DNA from: Lachnospiraceae bacterium
GTDB taxonomy: Bacteria; Bacillota; Clostridia; Oscillospirales; CAG-272
Direction: 5' to 3'
Assembly: GCA_024404495.1 (NCBI GenBank)
Contig: JAKSPT010000006.1
Location: 1-64,000 of the forward strand
Length of the DNA stretch: 64,000 nucleotides
The translations under genes and the position numbers were made by a program. Shown here in pieces: positions 25,794-33,936 of this stretch. Below the pieces are notes generated by a model, which was not told where the DNA came from, made no database searches, and worked only from the letters and a program-made list of their open reading frames with translations. Within the stretch, counting starts at the first letter, position 1; each line of letters opens with the position of its first letter.

Positions 25794-26522
25794 TCAGTTC
25801 ATTTCCTCAATAAACATAATATAGTCAAGAGAGGCAAGCGCCTGAATAATTTCCGTATGCGTTTTATACTGCTTGAGTTCCTTACTTTTGACCGTAATCG
25901 AGACGGTATAAACCGAAAGACCCGAGCCGGCGTAAGCAGGGTTTGCCTCAATGTCGTCAATGGTCATTCCGAGTTCCCGGATCGTTTTCACAAAATTCTG
26001 CAAGCAATGAACTTCTTTCAGTTCAAGATGCACTTCAAAGTGGTTGGAGCGGTTCTTCAGATACCGTTCAAACTGCGGAAAAAGAGAGAGACTGACGAGC
26101 AAACCGACAAAGGCTATCAGCGCAACCGTGTACAGACCTGCGCCTACCGTCAACCCGATGATGCTGCAGGCCCACAGTCCGACCGAAGTTGTCAGCCCTT
26201 TTATCTGACTGCGCGCGCTGTAAAGGATCGAATTGACAGTGATGATCGCCACGGCGATTACCGAAGCGGTCGAAATCAGCGGAACCCGAACGGCTCCGTT
26301 CCCCATATGATAATAGTCGAGCAGCATTGAAACGGTAGAGGCAAGCGATACGATCATAAAGGTACGGAGTCCGGCGGCATGGCGTTTTTCGGAGCGTTCG
26401 CATCCGATCCATGCCGATAGCGCAAGGGAAAGAAACACGCGAAAAACAACAGACCATACGCTCAGCACAGAGAGCGCCGGTACATCAAACAGACGAACAA
26501 TGGGATCAACATATTCAGTCAT
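25794..26522 (-). CDS. MgtC/SapB family membrane protein
   Basis: A 242-residue protein with four to five N-terminal membrane helices (about 15-145) that include the family motif WIGCERSEKRHAAGLRTFMIV, followed by an ACT-like cytoplasmic domain (about 155-242). MgtC proteins help bacteria adapt to low magnesium and in pathogens inhibit the F-type ATPase. AAAGGGG before the ATG at 26522 lies inside the end of the antiporter gene, and the start codon comes one base after its stop, so the two are translationally coupled. Coupling to a cation/proton antiporter suggests a shared role in ion or pH homeostasis (inference). Confidence 0.9.
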   Translation of the reverse strand: MTEYVDPIVRLFDVPALSVLSVWSVVFRVFLSLALSAWIGCERSEKRHAAGLRTFMIVSLASTVSMLLDYYHMGNGAVRVPLISTASVIAVAIITVNSILYSARSQIKGLTTSVGLWACSIIGLTVGAGLYTVALIAFVGLLVSLSLFPQFERYLKNRSNHFEVHLELKEVHCLQNFVKTIRELGMTIDDIEANPAYAGSGLSVYTVSITVKSKELKQYKTHTEIIQALASLDYIMFIEEMN

Positions 26523-26523
26523 A

Positions 26524-27984
26524 TCAGTGCAGCCCCTTTCTTTGTTTGATAGAATGATGATCAATCTCATGGCGGACAGCGGTTATTTGCGCCTCCGCCG
26601 CCTCAGTAAATGCATTCTCTTCCTCCACATGATATTGCAGCTCGGGAGGCATTGTTGCCTGAATGATATGGATGCGTTCGATCAGAAGCTCCGTCTGGCT
26701 TTTTGGTTTTTCCAAAGAAGTGAGTTCGGCTTCCGGAACAAGATCCTCCAGCTTATTGGAATAGGAGCCTGACCGCCACAGTGCAAATTTCGCACAGGCA
26801 GGACCAACCAATTCGTAGAGAACAGAGGAGGCAAGAATGATGGTTTCAAGCGCACCCCCTGTTTCTCCGCCAAGGGAACGGGCACCAATGGTCGCGAGAC
26901 CGATGGCAACCCCTGCCTGCGGGATCAGTGCCAGCCCGAGATAATTTCTTATTTTCAAAGGCTTTTTTACGATCATACAACCAAAGAAGGCACCAAAATA
27001 CTTTCCGAAGATTCGGAAGAAGAAATATAAAACGCCAACGAGCAGCAACGGGGCATTTCCGATCGAGCCGGAGGGATGAAGAAGAAGGTCCATCCTGAAA
27101 TTCAAACCCGAGCGCACGAAAAAGAGAAGCAGGATCGGAGGGTCAAAATAGTTCAGCTGCTTAAACAGCTTATCGTCTCCGGTCAGATTGATATAGACCG
27201 TTCCCATCGACATACAGCCGAGAAGCGGCGAAATATCAAGAACCGCGCATACCCCGCAAAGGGCAAAAAGAAGCGCCAGAGCAATAATCAGCCGATTATC
27301 GGTACTGCGCGTTTTGGGCATCAGAAGCAATTTCAGAAAAAAGCCAAACACTCCGCCCAAAAGCACAACCCCGGTATTGGTCAGCAGCGGAAGGATGACA
27401 CCGCGGAAAGCGGCATTTTCCGAACCGGAAGAGCTTGCGGCTGCAATGGCGATGCTGTACGCAACAAGTGCGACAATATCATCGAGTGCAACAACCTGCA
27501 GCAATGTTGAAACGAAGTCGCCCTTAGCGCCGGTCTGCCGGATCGTCATTACCGTTGAGGCAGGCGCGGTTGCCGATGCGAGTGCCGCAAGCACCAGTGA
27601 GAACGGCAGGCTCAGCCGAAGTACCGACCAACAGATAACAAAGACCAGCACAGAGGCAAGAAGGGCTTCAAATACCGTGATAACCACGGTCCTTGCTCCG
27701 TTCTTTTTCAGTTCGGAAAATCTGAAAAATTCTCCGGTTCCAAACGCGATGAAGGCAAGGGCAATATCGGAAAGAAAATCCATGCCGGAGATCACCCGGG
27801 AAGGAACAAGATTCATCACGGAAGGACCGAGCATTATTCCCACAAGAATATAAGCGGTTACATTCGGCAGACGCAGTTTTTTCGTGATCCTTGTCATTGC
27901 AAATCCGCTGAACAGCATCAGCGCGACCGATACGATGATTGCGGTTGACGAAGACGCATTTATTTTTTCAACAAAACCGAACAA
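26524..27984 (-). CDS. CPA2-type cation:proton antiporter
   Basis: A 486-residue antiporter with 12-13 membrane helices spanning residues 10 to about 400 and a 75-residue charged cytoplasmic tail. GPSVMNLVPSR, FIAFGTGEFFRFSELKKNG, ALASATAPASTVMTIRQTGAKG and VVALDDIVALVAYSI are family hallmarks, with the ion-binding aspartates in the DD pair. It would exchange Na+ or K+ for protons. The start is a TTG at 27984 with AAGGGAGG 7 bases upstream; the frame is open further, but that part belongs to the leader RNA. Compared with its neighbours the gene is less GC-rich, which may indicate transfer. It forms an operon with the MgtC-like gene. Confidence 0.9.
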   Translation of the reverse strand: MFGFVEKINASSSTAIIVSVALMLFSGFAMTRITKKLRLPNVTAYILVGIMLGPSVMNLVPSRVISGMDFLSDIALAFIAFGTGEFFRFSELKKNGARTVVITVFEALLASVLVFVICWSVLRLSLPFSLVLAALASATAPASTVMTIRQTGAKGDFVSTLLQVVALDDIVALVAYSIAIAAASSSGSENAAFRGVILPLLTNTGVVLLGGVFGFFLKLLLMPKTRSTDNRLIIALALLFALCGVCAVLDISPLLGCMSMGTVYINLTGDDKLFKQLNYFDPPILLLFFVRSGLNFRMDLLLHPSGSIGNAPLLLVGVLYFFFRIFGKYFGAFFGCMIVKKPLKIRNYLGLALIPQAGVAIGLATIGARSLGGETGGALETIILASSVLYELVGPACAKFALWRSGSYSNKLEDLVPEAELTSLEKPKSQTELLIERIHIIQATMPPELQYHVEEENAFTEAAEAQITAVRHEIDHHSIKQRKGLH

Positions 27985-28244
27985 ATGGATGCCTCCCTTG
28001 TAAAAGAATCTGGTATTTGAAAAAAGACTTCCGCTTCTTGTTTCCTGCCCGTTTTCGCGGGTGTTTTTCCCCCCCGGCAGGCGAATTGTCACAACCCACC
28101 GGCAATCCTGCATCAGATGACTGCCGATGGGTTGTTTGAGATTCCAATACGGAATATTTGCAAGGAAAGCGGCGGTGCTATATGTGCCGGATCGGAAAAG
28201 AACAGGGAGCTGATTCCCATGTGGCAGAAGATCATAATGTTGAT
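27985..28244 (-). promoter_or_regulatory. Long structured 5' leader of the antiporter-MgtC operon, candidate riboswitch
   Basis: About 260 bases separate the predicted transcription start from the TTG start codon. The leader (minus strand) holds a 13-bp hairpin, CAACCCATCGGCA with TGCCGGTGGGTTG (28092-28134), and a second, CCTGCC/GGCAGG (28044-28081), enclosing a G7 run and CCCGCG/CGGG. No open frame with a ribosome binding site explains it. Families known to control Na+/H+ antiporters or Mg transporters include Na+, Li+ and Mg2+ riboswitches, but I do not recognise a specific aptamer. Confidence 0.55.
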
Positions 28245-28250
28245 ATTGAT

Positions 28251-28279
28251 ATTATATTACATTTTTTGTACTTTGTCAA
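28251..28279 (-). promoter_or_regulatory. Consensus sigma-A promoter of the antiporter operon
   Basis: On the minus strand a perfect TTGACA (28274-28279), a 17-bp spacer and a perfect TATAAT (28251-28256). Confidence 0.9.
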
Positions 28280-28393
28280 TATTCCACTCGTATATTTGCT
28301 TTTTCTCGTTTTGCGGCTTGACATAGTCACCGGGATCTCTTACATTCCGCCCCAAAATGTAATTACGCACGGACCGCGGTTTTATTGAGTGCT

Positions 28394-28435
28394 CAAAAAA
28401 AGCAGAGACGATCACCGTATAGGTTCTCGTCTCTG
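28394..28435 (-). terminator. Terminator of the seven-gene ABC operon
   Basis: CAGAGACGA pairs with TCGTCTCTG and is followed on the minus strand by seven T residues. It lies 45 bases beyond the last permease stop codon. Confidence 0.9.
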
Positions 28436-28479
28436 TCTCTTTTTCCGGACGGATTATCGTCCCTGATTGGATATGATGA

Positions 28480-29541
28480 TTAACCGACGATGCCGGAACG
28501 TTCGATACCCTGAACCAGATATCTCTGGCAGAAGAGGTAAACGACGATCAGCGGAGCGATGATCAGCAGCGAGCAGGTATTTCTGATCGCGGCGGAGTAC
28601 AGGTTCTGCGCGGCATAGTTGGTATCCAGGGTCTTCGGGATCTTGACGATACCGGGCATGAGGATCCACTTCTTCGTGTTGGTGAAGAAGACCTTCGTGT
28701 AGAAGTTATCGGTCCACTGCCAGCTGAACGCGAACAGGAAGATCGTGATCATCATCGGGATCGAGATCGGGAGAACGATCTGGAAGAAGGTGCGGAAGGT
28801 GGAGCAGCCGTCGATGTAAGCGGATTCCTCGAGTTCATCCGGGACACCGTTGAAGAACTGACGCATCATAAAGATGTACAGACCGTTCTTGAAACCGAGA
28901 CCGGTAAGCGAGAGGAGGATCAGAGGCGTGAAGGAGTTGGTCAGCTCGAGGGAACTGAACTTCAGCACCTTGAAGGAGCTGATCACGCCGCCGCCGAGCA
29001 GCTTGAAGATACCGAAGATATCGAAGTAACGGAACTTCATGAACATCGACAGACGGAGCGTGGTATGCGGAACGATCATCGTGAAGATGACGAGCGCGAA
29101 GATATACTTCTTGCCCTTGAAATTGTACTTTGCGAAGCCGTAGCCGATCAGCGAGCACATCAGGGTCTGGAGCAGCGCGCAGACGACCGAAAGGATCGTC
29201 GTGTTAAGGAGCGCCTCGCCGTACTTGTTCTCTTTGATGATCTCACGGTAGGTATCGAGAGTGAAGTTCTTCGGGATCATCTTGACCGTCGCGTCGACGA
29301 AGTCGTCACGACCCATGAAGGAGGAGGCGATCTTCGTGTAGAACGGCAGCAGGATGACGTAGCTGATACCGAGAAGAAGGACGAAACGGAAGAGCCACCA
29401 TGCAAGAGTTCCGACGAAGTGCCAGGAGAGGTACTTGATGCGGAATCGGGTCCAGGCGTCGGTACGCTCAAAATCGACCTTGATCTTGTTTTTGCTCTCT
29501 TTCAATACCTTCGGAGCGTTTTCAGTATTCTGTGCATTCAT
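28480..29541 (-). CDS. Carbohydrate ABC transporter permease, MalG-like (second pair)
   Basis: A 353-residue integral membrane subunit with six core helices after a long polar N-terminus (residues 1-50). The EAA loop, which docks the ATPase, reads EESAYIDGCSTFRTFFQIVLP. In this family it pairs with a MalF-type partner, here the gene directly upstream (14 bases away). GGAGGA precedes the start. It is the last gene of the operon. No ATPase gene is present anywhere in the operon, so a shared MsmX/MsiK-type ATPase encoded elsewhere is needed. Sugar specificity is unknown. Confidence 0.92.
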   Translation of the reverse strand: MNAQNTENAPKVLKESKNKIKVDFERTDAWTRFRIKYLSWHFVGTLAWWLFRFVLLLGISYVILLPFYTKIASSFMGRDDFVDATVKMIPKNFTLDTYREIIKENKYGEALLNTTILSVVCALLQTLMCSLIGYGFAKYNFKGKKYIFALVIFTMIVPHTTLRLSMFMKFRYFDIFGIFKLLGGGVISSFKVLKFSSLELTNSFTPLILLSLTGLGFKNGLYIFMMRQFFNGVPDELEESAYIDGCSTFRTFFQIVLPISIPMMITIFLFAFSWQWTDNFYTKVFFTNTKKWILMPGIVKIPKTLDTNYAAQNLYSAAIRNTCSLLIIAPLIVVYLFCQRYLVQGIERSGIVG

Positions 29542-29555
29542 TGTTTCATTCCTCC

Positions 29556-30515
29556 TCAGGTATCACGTTTCTGGTAGAAGATGTAAGCGGACAGGATACC
29601 GACGACGACCGCGATGATGACCATGACCATGAGGAAGTACATCCACGACATCGCGGCGCTGAGGACCATGCCTCCCGCTTCGTTATAGACGTTGTTGATG
29701 TAGGACATAACCGGGTTGGTGGCGTCGGTGAAGGCATCAATGACCGTGTAGACCGCGTTGACCAGGATCATCGGGCTGATCATCGGCAGGGTGATCTTCC
29801 AGAAGGTTTCCCAACCGGAAGCACCGTCGATCGAGCAGGACTCGTAGATCGCGGGAGAGATGGACTGCAGACCGGCGAGGAAGACGAGCATCTGGACGCC
29901 GGAACGGTTGATGATGTCGTAAATGTTGTTGATCAGACCCGCAACGTAGGTGAAGATCTCGCCGCCGACCTGCATGTTGCTGAAGAGCCTTGAGAAGTCG
30001 GCTGCCGAGACGACCTGCGCCACGGTGTTTTCACCGGAACCGGTGTTGATCGAACTGGAGGTATCGCTCATGCTGTTGATCAGCGCGTTGCCCGCGTCGA
30101 CCTCGTCGATCAGACCGGTGCAGAGGATGACCGGGACGAAGAAGATCGCACGGAAGGCCGCTCTGCCGAACATATTCTGGTTCAGCAGGACCGCCATGAA
30201 GAGCGAGAAGATAACGATTGCGGGGATATCGAAGAAGAGCTGCTTGACACCGCTCGTCAGCGTGGTGACGAAGGTCGGGTCGTCGAACAGTGCTTCGCGG
30301 TAGTTTTCCCAGCCGACGAACTCCAGATAGAAGCCGCCGCCCTGGATGTTGTGAATCTCGTTGAAGCTGTACTTGATCGAGTCGAAGATGATCGGCAGGT
30401 AGATGATGACAAAGCCGATCAGGAACGGGAGGATGAACCACCAACCCGCGCGTGCTTTCCGCTGATCAAGCGAAGCGATTTTTCTGCGCTTGGCGGGAGT
30501 AGCCTGTTTCGTCAT
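29556..30515 (-). CDS. Carbohydrate ABC transporter permease, MalF-like (second pair)
   Basis: A 319-residue permease with a basic N-terminus, six helices and a large periplasmic-side loop of about 60 residues rich in Ser/Asn (about 145-200). The EAA loop is YESCSIDGASGWETFWKITLP. GAGGAGG lies 8 bases before the ATG at 30515; a GTG at 30524 falls inside that site and is rejected. It comes 13 bases after the DUF5696 gene and partners with the MalG-like gene behind it. It is one of four permeases in the same operon. Confidence 0.92.
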   Translation of the reverse strand: MTKQATPAKRRKIASLDQRKARAGWWFILPFLIGFVIIYLPIIFDSIKYSFNEIHNIQGGGFYLEFVGWENYREALFDDPTFVTTLTSGVKQLFFDIPAIVIFSLFMAVLLNQNMFGRAAFRAIFFVPVILCTGLIDEVDAGNALINSMSDTSSSINTGSGENTVAQVVSAADFSRLFSNMQVGGEIFTYVAGLINNIYDIINRSGVQMLVFLAGLQSISPAIYESCSIDGASGWETFWKITLPMISPMILVNAVYTVIDAFTDATNPVMSYINNVYNEAGGMVLSAAMSWMYFLMVMVIIAVVVGILSAYIFYQKRDT

Positions 30516-30528
30516 GATTCGCACCTCC

Positions 30529-33500
30529 TCAATTATTTCTGAGAGCAGCGAAGCTCTCGAGCACGACTGCGCCGTTCGGGTCGATCTTCACGCCGTCGTA
30601 TGCCTTGACGAGCTGACCTTCCACGGTAACGTCGAAGTTATTGTAGTTCAGGATGTAGGAGAAGCCGTTTTCGTAGGTGACGCGGATGATCATACCGTTG
30701 TCGGAGGTGTACTTGGTGTACTCGTACTCTTCCTCGTCGGTTTCCTTCTCGTCTTCCTTCTTTTCTTCCTCTTCTTCATCCTTGTCGGGATCGTAGAAGT
30801 CGTCGTATGCCTTCTGTGCCTTTTCGAGGTTGGACTCCGCGGTTTCAAGCGCGGTCAGAGCCTTGTCGTATGCTCTGTAATCGGCAGCGGTGGCATCGGG
30901 ATTGTCGATGAGTCCCTTCACTGCGTCAAAGGCATCCTGCGCGGTGACGAGCTTTTCCTTCGCCTTACGGAGATTGAGGTTGACGAGACGTTCGGTTTCC
31001 TTCAGAGCCTCGGCTTCCGCCTTTGCGTCTTCCTCGAGCTTCTTCTCGGCTTCCAGCTCGTCTTTTCTCATCTCACGTTCGGTGGGTACGCGTTCGCCGA
31101 TGAGGAATTCGTGCTTGTCAAGCGGAGAGGTGAGGACGTCGGAGAGGACGGTGTTCAGCTCTTTGTAGATCGCAATGAGGTCTTCCTTCCAGATGTCGTA
31201 AGCGATGGAGTAGTACTTGGAGAGCGTGACGCTTTCCTTCAGCTTCTGGATGTTCTGAACAGCCAGAATGAAGTAGGGGCTTGCGCCGTTCTCGACGATC
31301 TTCAGGACCTCGTAGTCGATATCACCGACCATGTTGGTAGGCGTGCCGGCAAAGTTGAGGTAGCCGTGGAAGACGAGGCCGAAGAACGGGACCGCCTCGG
31401 AAGCGTAGGTGTAGTGGCTGGAGTCAAGCGAGACGTTGAGAACGTGGTTGGCGTAAGCAAGGGTGTATGCGTTGCCGCATTCGACCATGACGTTGTCATA
31501 CGCTTCTCTGATGCGCTTGAGAGAATCGGAAATGTTCGCCTTGGAGTCCTCGCGGTTGTACGGATCCTTCTTATCGAAGTCGGAGTTCAGGTCCGAACCG
31601 AGGGTTCCGAAGGAGATCGCGTTCGCGCCGAGAGTGGTCAGCTTGGTCTGCATATTGCCGAAGATATCCGAGAACACGGAGGGAGAAACCGCGACGCCGC
31701 CGGAGGAGGAGAAGTACTGCAGGGTGGCGGAGTAGGCCCTCTTATGGGTGTAACGGTTATCGATGGTCTTGCAGGCGTCGTTCTTGTAGGAGAAGCCGTC
31801 GAACAGCTTATCCTTAGCGGCGTAGGAGATATCAAATTCCGGGAAAACGAGGTAGCCCTTCGCCTTGGAGTCGGCAACGAGATCGGAGAAACCGTCGTCG
31901 GCGCCGGCTGCCTTCTCGAACTTGATCTTGTTCGGGACGGAAGGATTCATACCGCCGTTGTAGTAACCGGTCAGCTTGAAGTTGACGTTCTTGATCCCGG
32001 CTTCGCTGAGCTCGGCGTACATATTCTTGATGTCGTCGAAGGTGGTCAGCGCGCGCTTGACGGTGACCGGGACGGACAGGACCTTTTCCTGAACGTCGAT
32101 GACGCCGAGCGTCTCGATGTAGAGCGAAAGATCCTTCTGGGTTTCGGGCAGGGGCTTCAGGATTTCCTTGCCGATCAGGTAATCACGGTAAGCGTGAGCC
32201 ATACCGGTATAGGAGGTCTCGTACAGCTTATCGGTGGTCTCACCGGATTCCGCGAGCTCGCCGATCGTCTTGTCGTCGGTCAGCATAATGTAGCGGATAC
32301 GGGTGGAGCCGGTGTACTTACGTTCGGAAACGACGGTCCACATCGCGTTCGCGCCGACGGACATTGCGGATGCCAGGTTGTACTGGTCCTTCGGTCTCGG
32401 GTTGTATTCGATGAAGGCGGTGTCGTACTTGTGCTGGCCCTGCGTACCGAGGGTGGCGTTCTGACCGCCGTGCTCGGTATAGATGGTAGCGAGGGATTCA
32501 CCCTCCTCAAGGATCGCGAGGAAGCCGCGCTTCTTGGTAACCTTGGTGTAGAGATCGGTGACGTCGGTCTCGGGCTCGGTTTCCGCATCGGGATCCTCGG
32601 GCTCGGTCTCTTCGGGTTCGGTCTCTTCGGGTTCGGTTTCCTCAGCGGTTTCCCCTTCGGCGGTCTCTGCGGCAGTCTCGTCGCCCTCGGGGATGATCAG
32701 CTTGCCGTTTTCGTCGTAGGTAAGGACGACGTCCTCAACCAGACCGAAGACGGGGAGACGCATGACCTCGGTGTTCGCGCCCGCGATTTCGTGGTACGCG
32801 TAGTCCTGACCGTAGATCTTACCGGAAAGGGTTCTGCCGGTGCCGGTCTTCAGGACGTCCTCAACGCGGACGAGGGTACCGGAACCGTCGGGAATGAAGG
32901 TGTAGCCGTTAAAGTCGTTGGAGCCGGCGCCCATATACGGCAGGACGCGGATGGTTTCCAGCGAGTAGGTGGATTCGTCGAAACGGAGACCGTTATTGGG
33001 GAGACGGGCGGTCAGACCCATTTCGTCAATGTAGTATTCCAGTGCAAGGCTGAAACGGGGCGGGTTGGAGTCGGAGCCCTGATACTCCGCTTCGAGATGG
33101 TCGTTTGCGAGTTCCTCGTAGGTGTAAAGCGGGCAGAACTTCTTGATGTAGCCTTCAAGAAGGTTCTTTTCACGTTCGCCGACTGCGGGGTCGATGACGT
33201 AAATCGGGAACTTGCTTGCGATCGGCCATTTCTGAAGGATATTGTCTTTTTCCTTCTGGGTCTTATCGGGGTCTTCGATGTCGTAGAAGGTATAGTAAAC
33301 GGAGACCTTTTTCCATGCCTTCTCGTCCTCCGCCTTGATCAGATCAAGGATCTTGGTATCGAGGCTCTCTGCCTTGATCTGCATCGGGAGGAGCTTACGG
33401 GTTTCCTGACGGCCGAGGATATACTCGACGCGGATACCGTTCTTGACGTTCTTGACGAGGATCTGTCCTCTCTTGGCAGCTTCAACGTAGGAGTACATCG

Positions 33501-33912
33501 TGACTTCGGTGCCGTCGGTGTTGGTGTACTTCAGGATGATCTGCGAGAGGAGCTGATTCTTGACGTTTTCGGAGGAAGTGGTCGTGCCGACGTCGTAGGG
33601 GTTCGAGAAGAGAATGTCGCCGCTCTTCTTGCTCTTGACCGCTACTTCGCCGCTGACCGGGTCGCAGTAGAGCTCATAGCCGTACTTTTCGGAGTCAAGC
33701 TTGAGCTGCATCGTTTCAAGCTTCTGCTCGGGGGTGTAATACTTTTTGGTGACGTAATCGATGGTCGCGTCTTCCTTGGAGGTATCCGCGGAGGTCGTGG
33801 TGCTGTCCTTGACCGCCGTGGTATCATCCGCAGCGAAGACGGAAAGTCCGGTTGCCGCGAGAGTACCGAAAAGCATACAGAGGGCCATAAGCAGCGAGAT
33901 CAGTTTTTTCAT
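30529..33912 (-). CDS. DUF5696-like large exported protein, possibly a glycosidase-type TIM barrel
   Basis: A 1127-residue exported protein with a signal peptide (MKKLISLLMALCMLFG... cut after VFA). Residues about 60-410 and 460-900 look like the DUF5696 region often found beside sugar ABC permeases and YIP1 proteins. The later part (about 610-880) has alternating beta/alpha segments such as NVNFKLTGYYNGG, YLVFPEFDISY and NVMVECGN that suggest a TIM barrel. An acidic Glu/Thr/Pro repeat (ETEPEETEPEET) lies near 425-450; a coiled-coil with Lys/Glu/Ala heptads near 965-1060 and a DPDKDEEEEE stretch follow. AAGGAG precedes the ATG at 33912. It probably sits at the surface and handles or hydrolyses the imported glycan (inference). 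Confidence 0.78.
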   Translation of the reverse strand: MKKLISLLMALCMLFGTLAATGLSVFAADDTTAVKDSTTTSADTSKEDATIDYVTKKYYTPEQKLETMQLKLDSEKYGYELYCDPVSGEVAVKSKKSGDILFSNPYDVGTTTSSENVKNQLLSQIILKYTNTDGTEVTMYSYVEAAKRGQILVKNVKNGIRVEYILGRQETRKLLPMQIKAESLDTKILDLIKAEDEKAWKKVSVYYTFYDIEDPDKTQKEKDNILQKWPIASKFPIYVIDPAVGEREKNLLEGYIKKFCPLYTYEELANDHLEAEYQGSDSNPPRFSLALEYYIDEMGLTARLPNNGLRFDESTYSLETIRVLPYMGAGSNDFNGYTFIPDGSGTLVRVEDVLKTGTGRTLSGKIYGQDYAYHEIAGANTEVMRLPVFGLVEDVVLTYDENGKLIIPEGDETAAETAEGETAEETEPEETEPEETEPEDPDAETEPETDVTDLYTKVTKKRGFLAILEEGESLATIYTEHGGQNATLGTQGQHKYDTAFIEYNPRPKDQYNLASAMSVGANAMWTVVSERKYTGSTRIRYIMLTDDKTIGELAESGETTDKLYETSYTGMAHAYRDYLIGKEILKPLPETQKDLSLYIETLGVIDVQEKVLSVPVTVKRALTTFDDIKNMYAELSEAGIKNVNFKLTGYYNGGMNPSVPNKIKFEKAAGADDGFSDLVADSKAKGYLVFPEFDISYAAKDKLFDGFSYKNDACKTIDNRYTHKRAYSATLQYFSSSGGVAVSPSVFSDIFGNMQTKLTTLGANAISFGTLGSDLNSDFDKKDPYNREDSKANISDSLKRIREAYDNVMVECGNAYTLAYANHVLNVSLDSSHYTYASEAVPFFGLVFHGYLNFAGTPTNMVGDIDYEVLKIVENGASPYFILAVQNIQKLKESVTLSKYYSIAYDIWKEDLIAIYKELNTVLSDVLTSPLDKHEFLIGERVPTEREMRKDELEAEKKLEEDAKAEAEALKETERLVNLNLRKAKEKLVTAQDAFDAVKGLIDNPDATAADYRAYDKALTALETAESNLEKAQKAYDDFYDPDKDEEEEEKKEDEKETDEEEYEYTKYTSDNGMIIRVTYENGFSYILNYNNFDVTVEGQLVKAYDGVKIDPNGAVVLESFAALRNN

Positions 33913-33936
33913 TTCTGTTTTCACTCCTTCTGTATG

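Noticed and set aside
28014-28113. N-terminal extension of the antiporter
   Set aside because: It is encoded by the structured leader; AAGGGAGG before the TTG at 27984 marks the true start.
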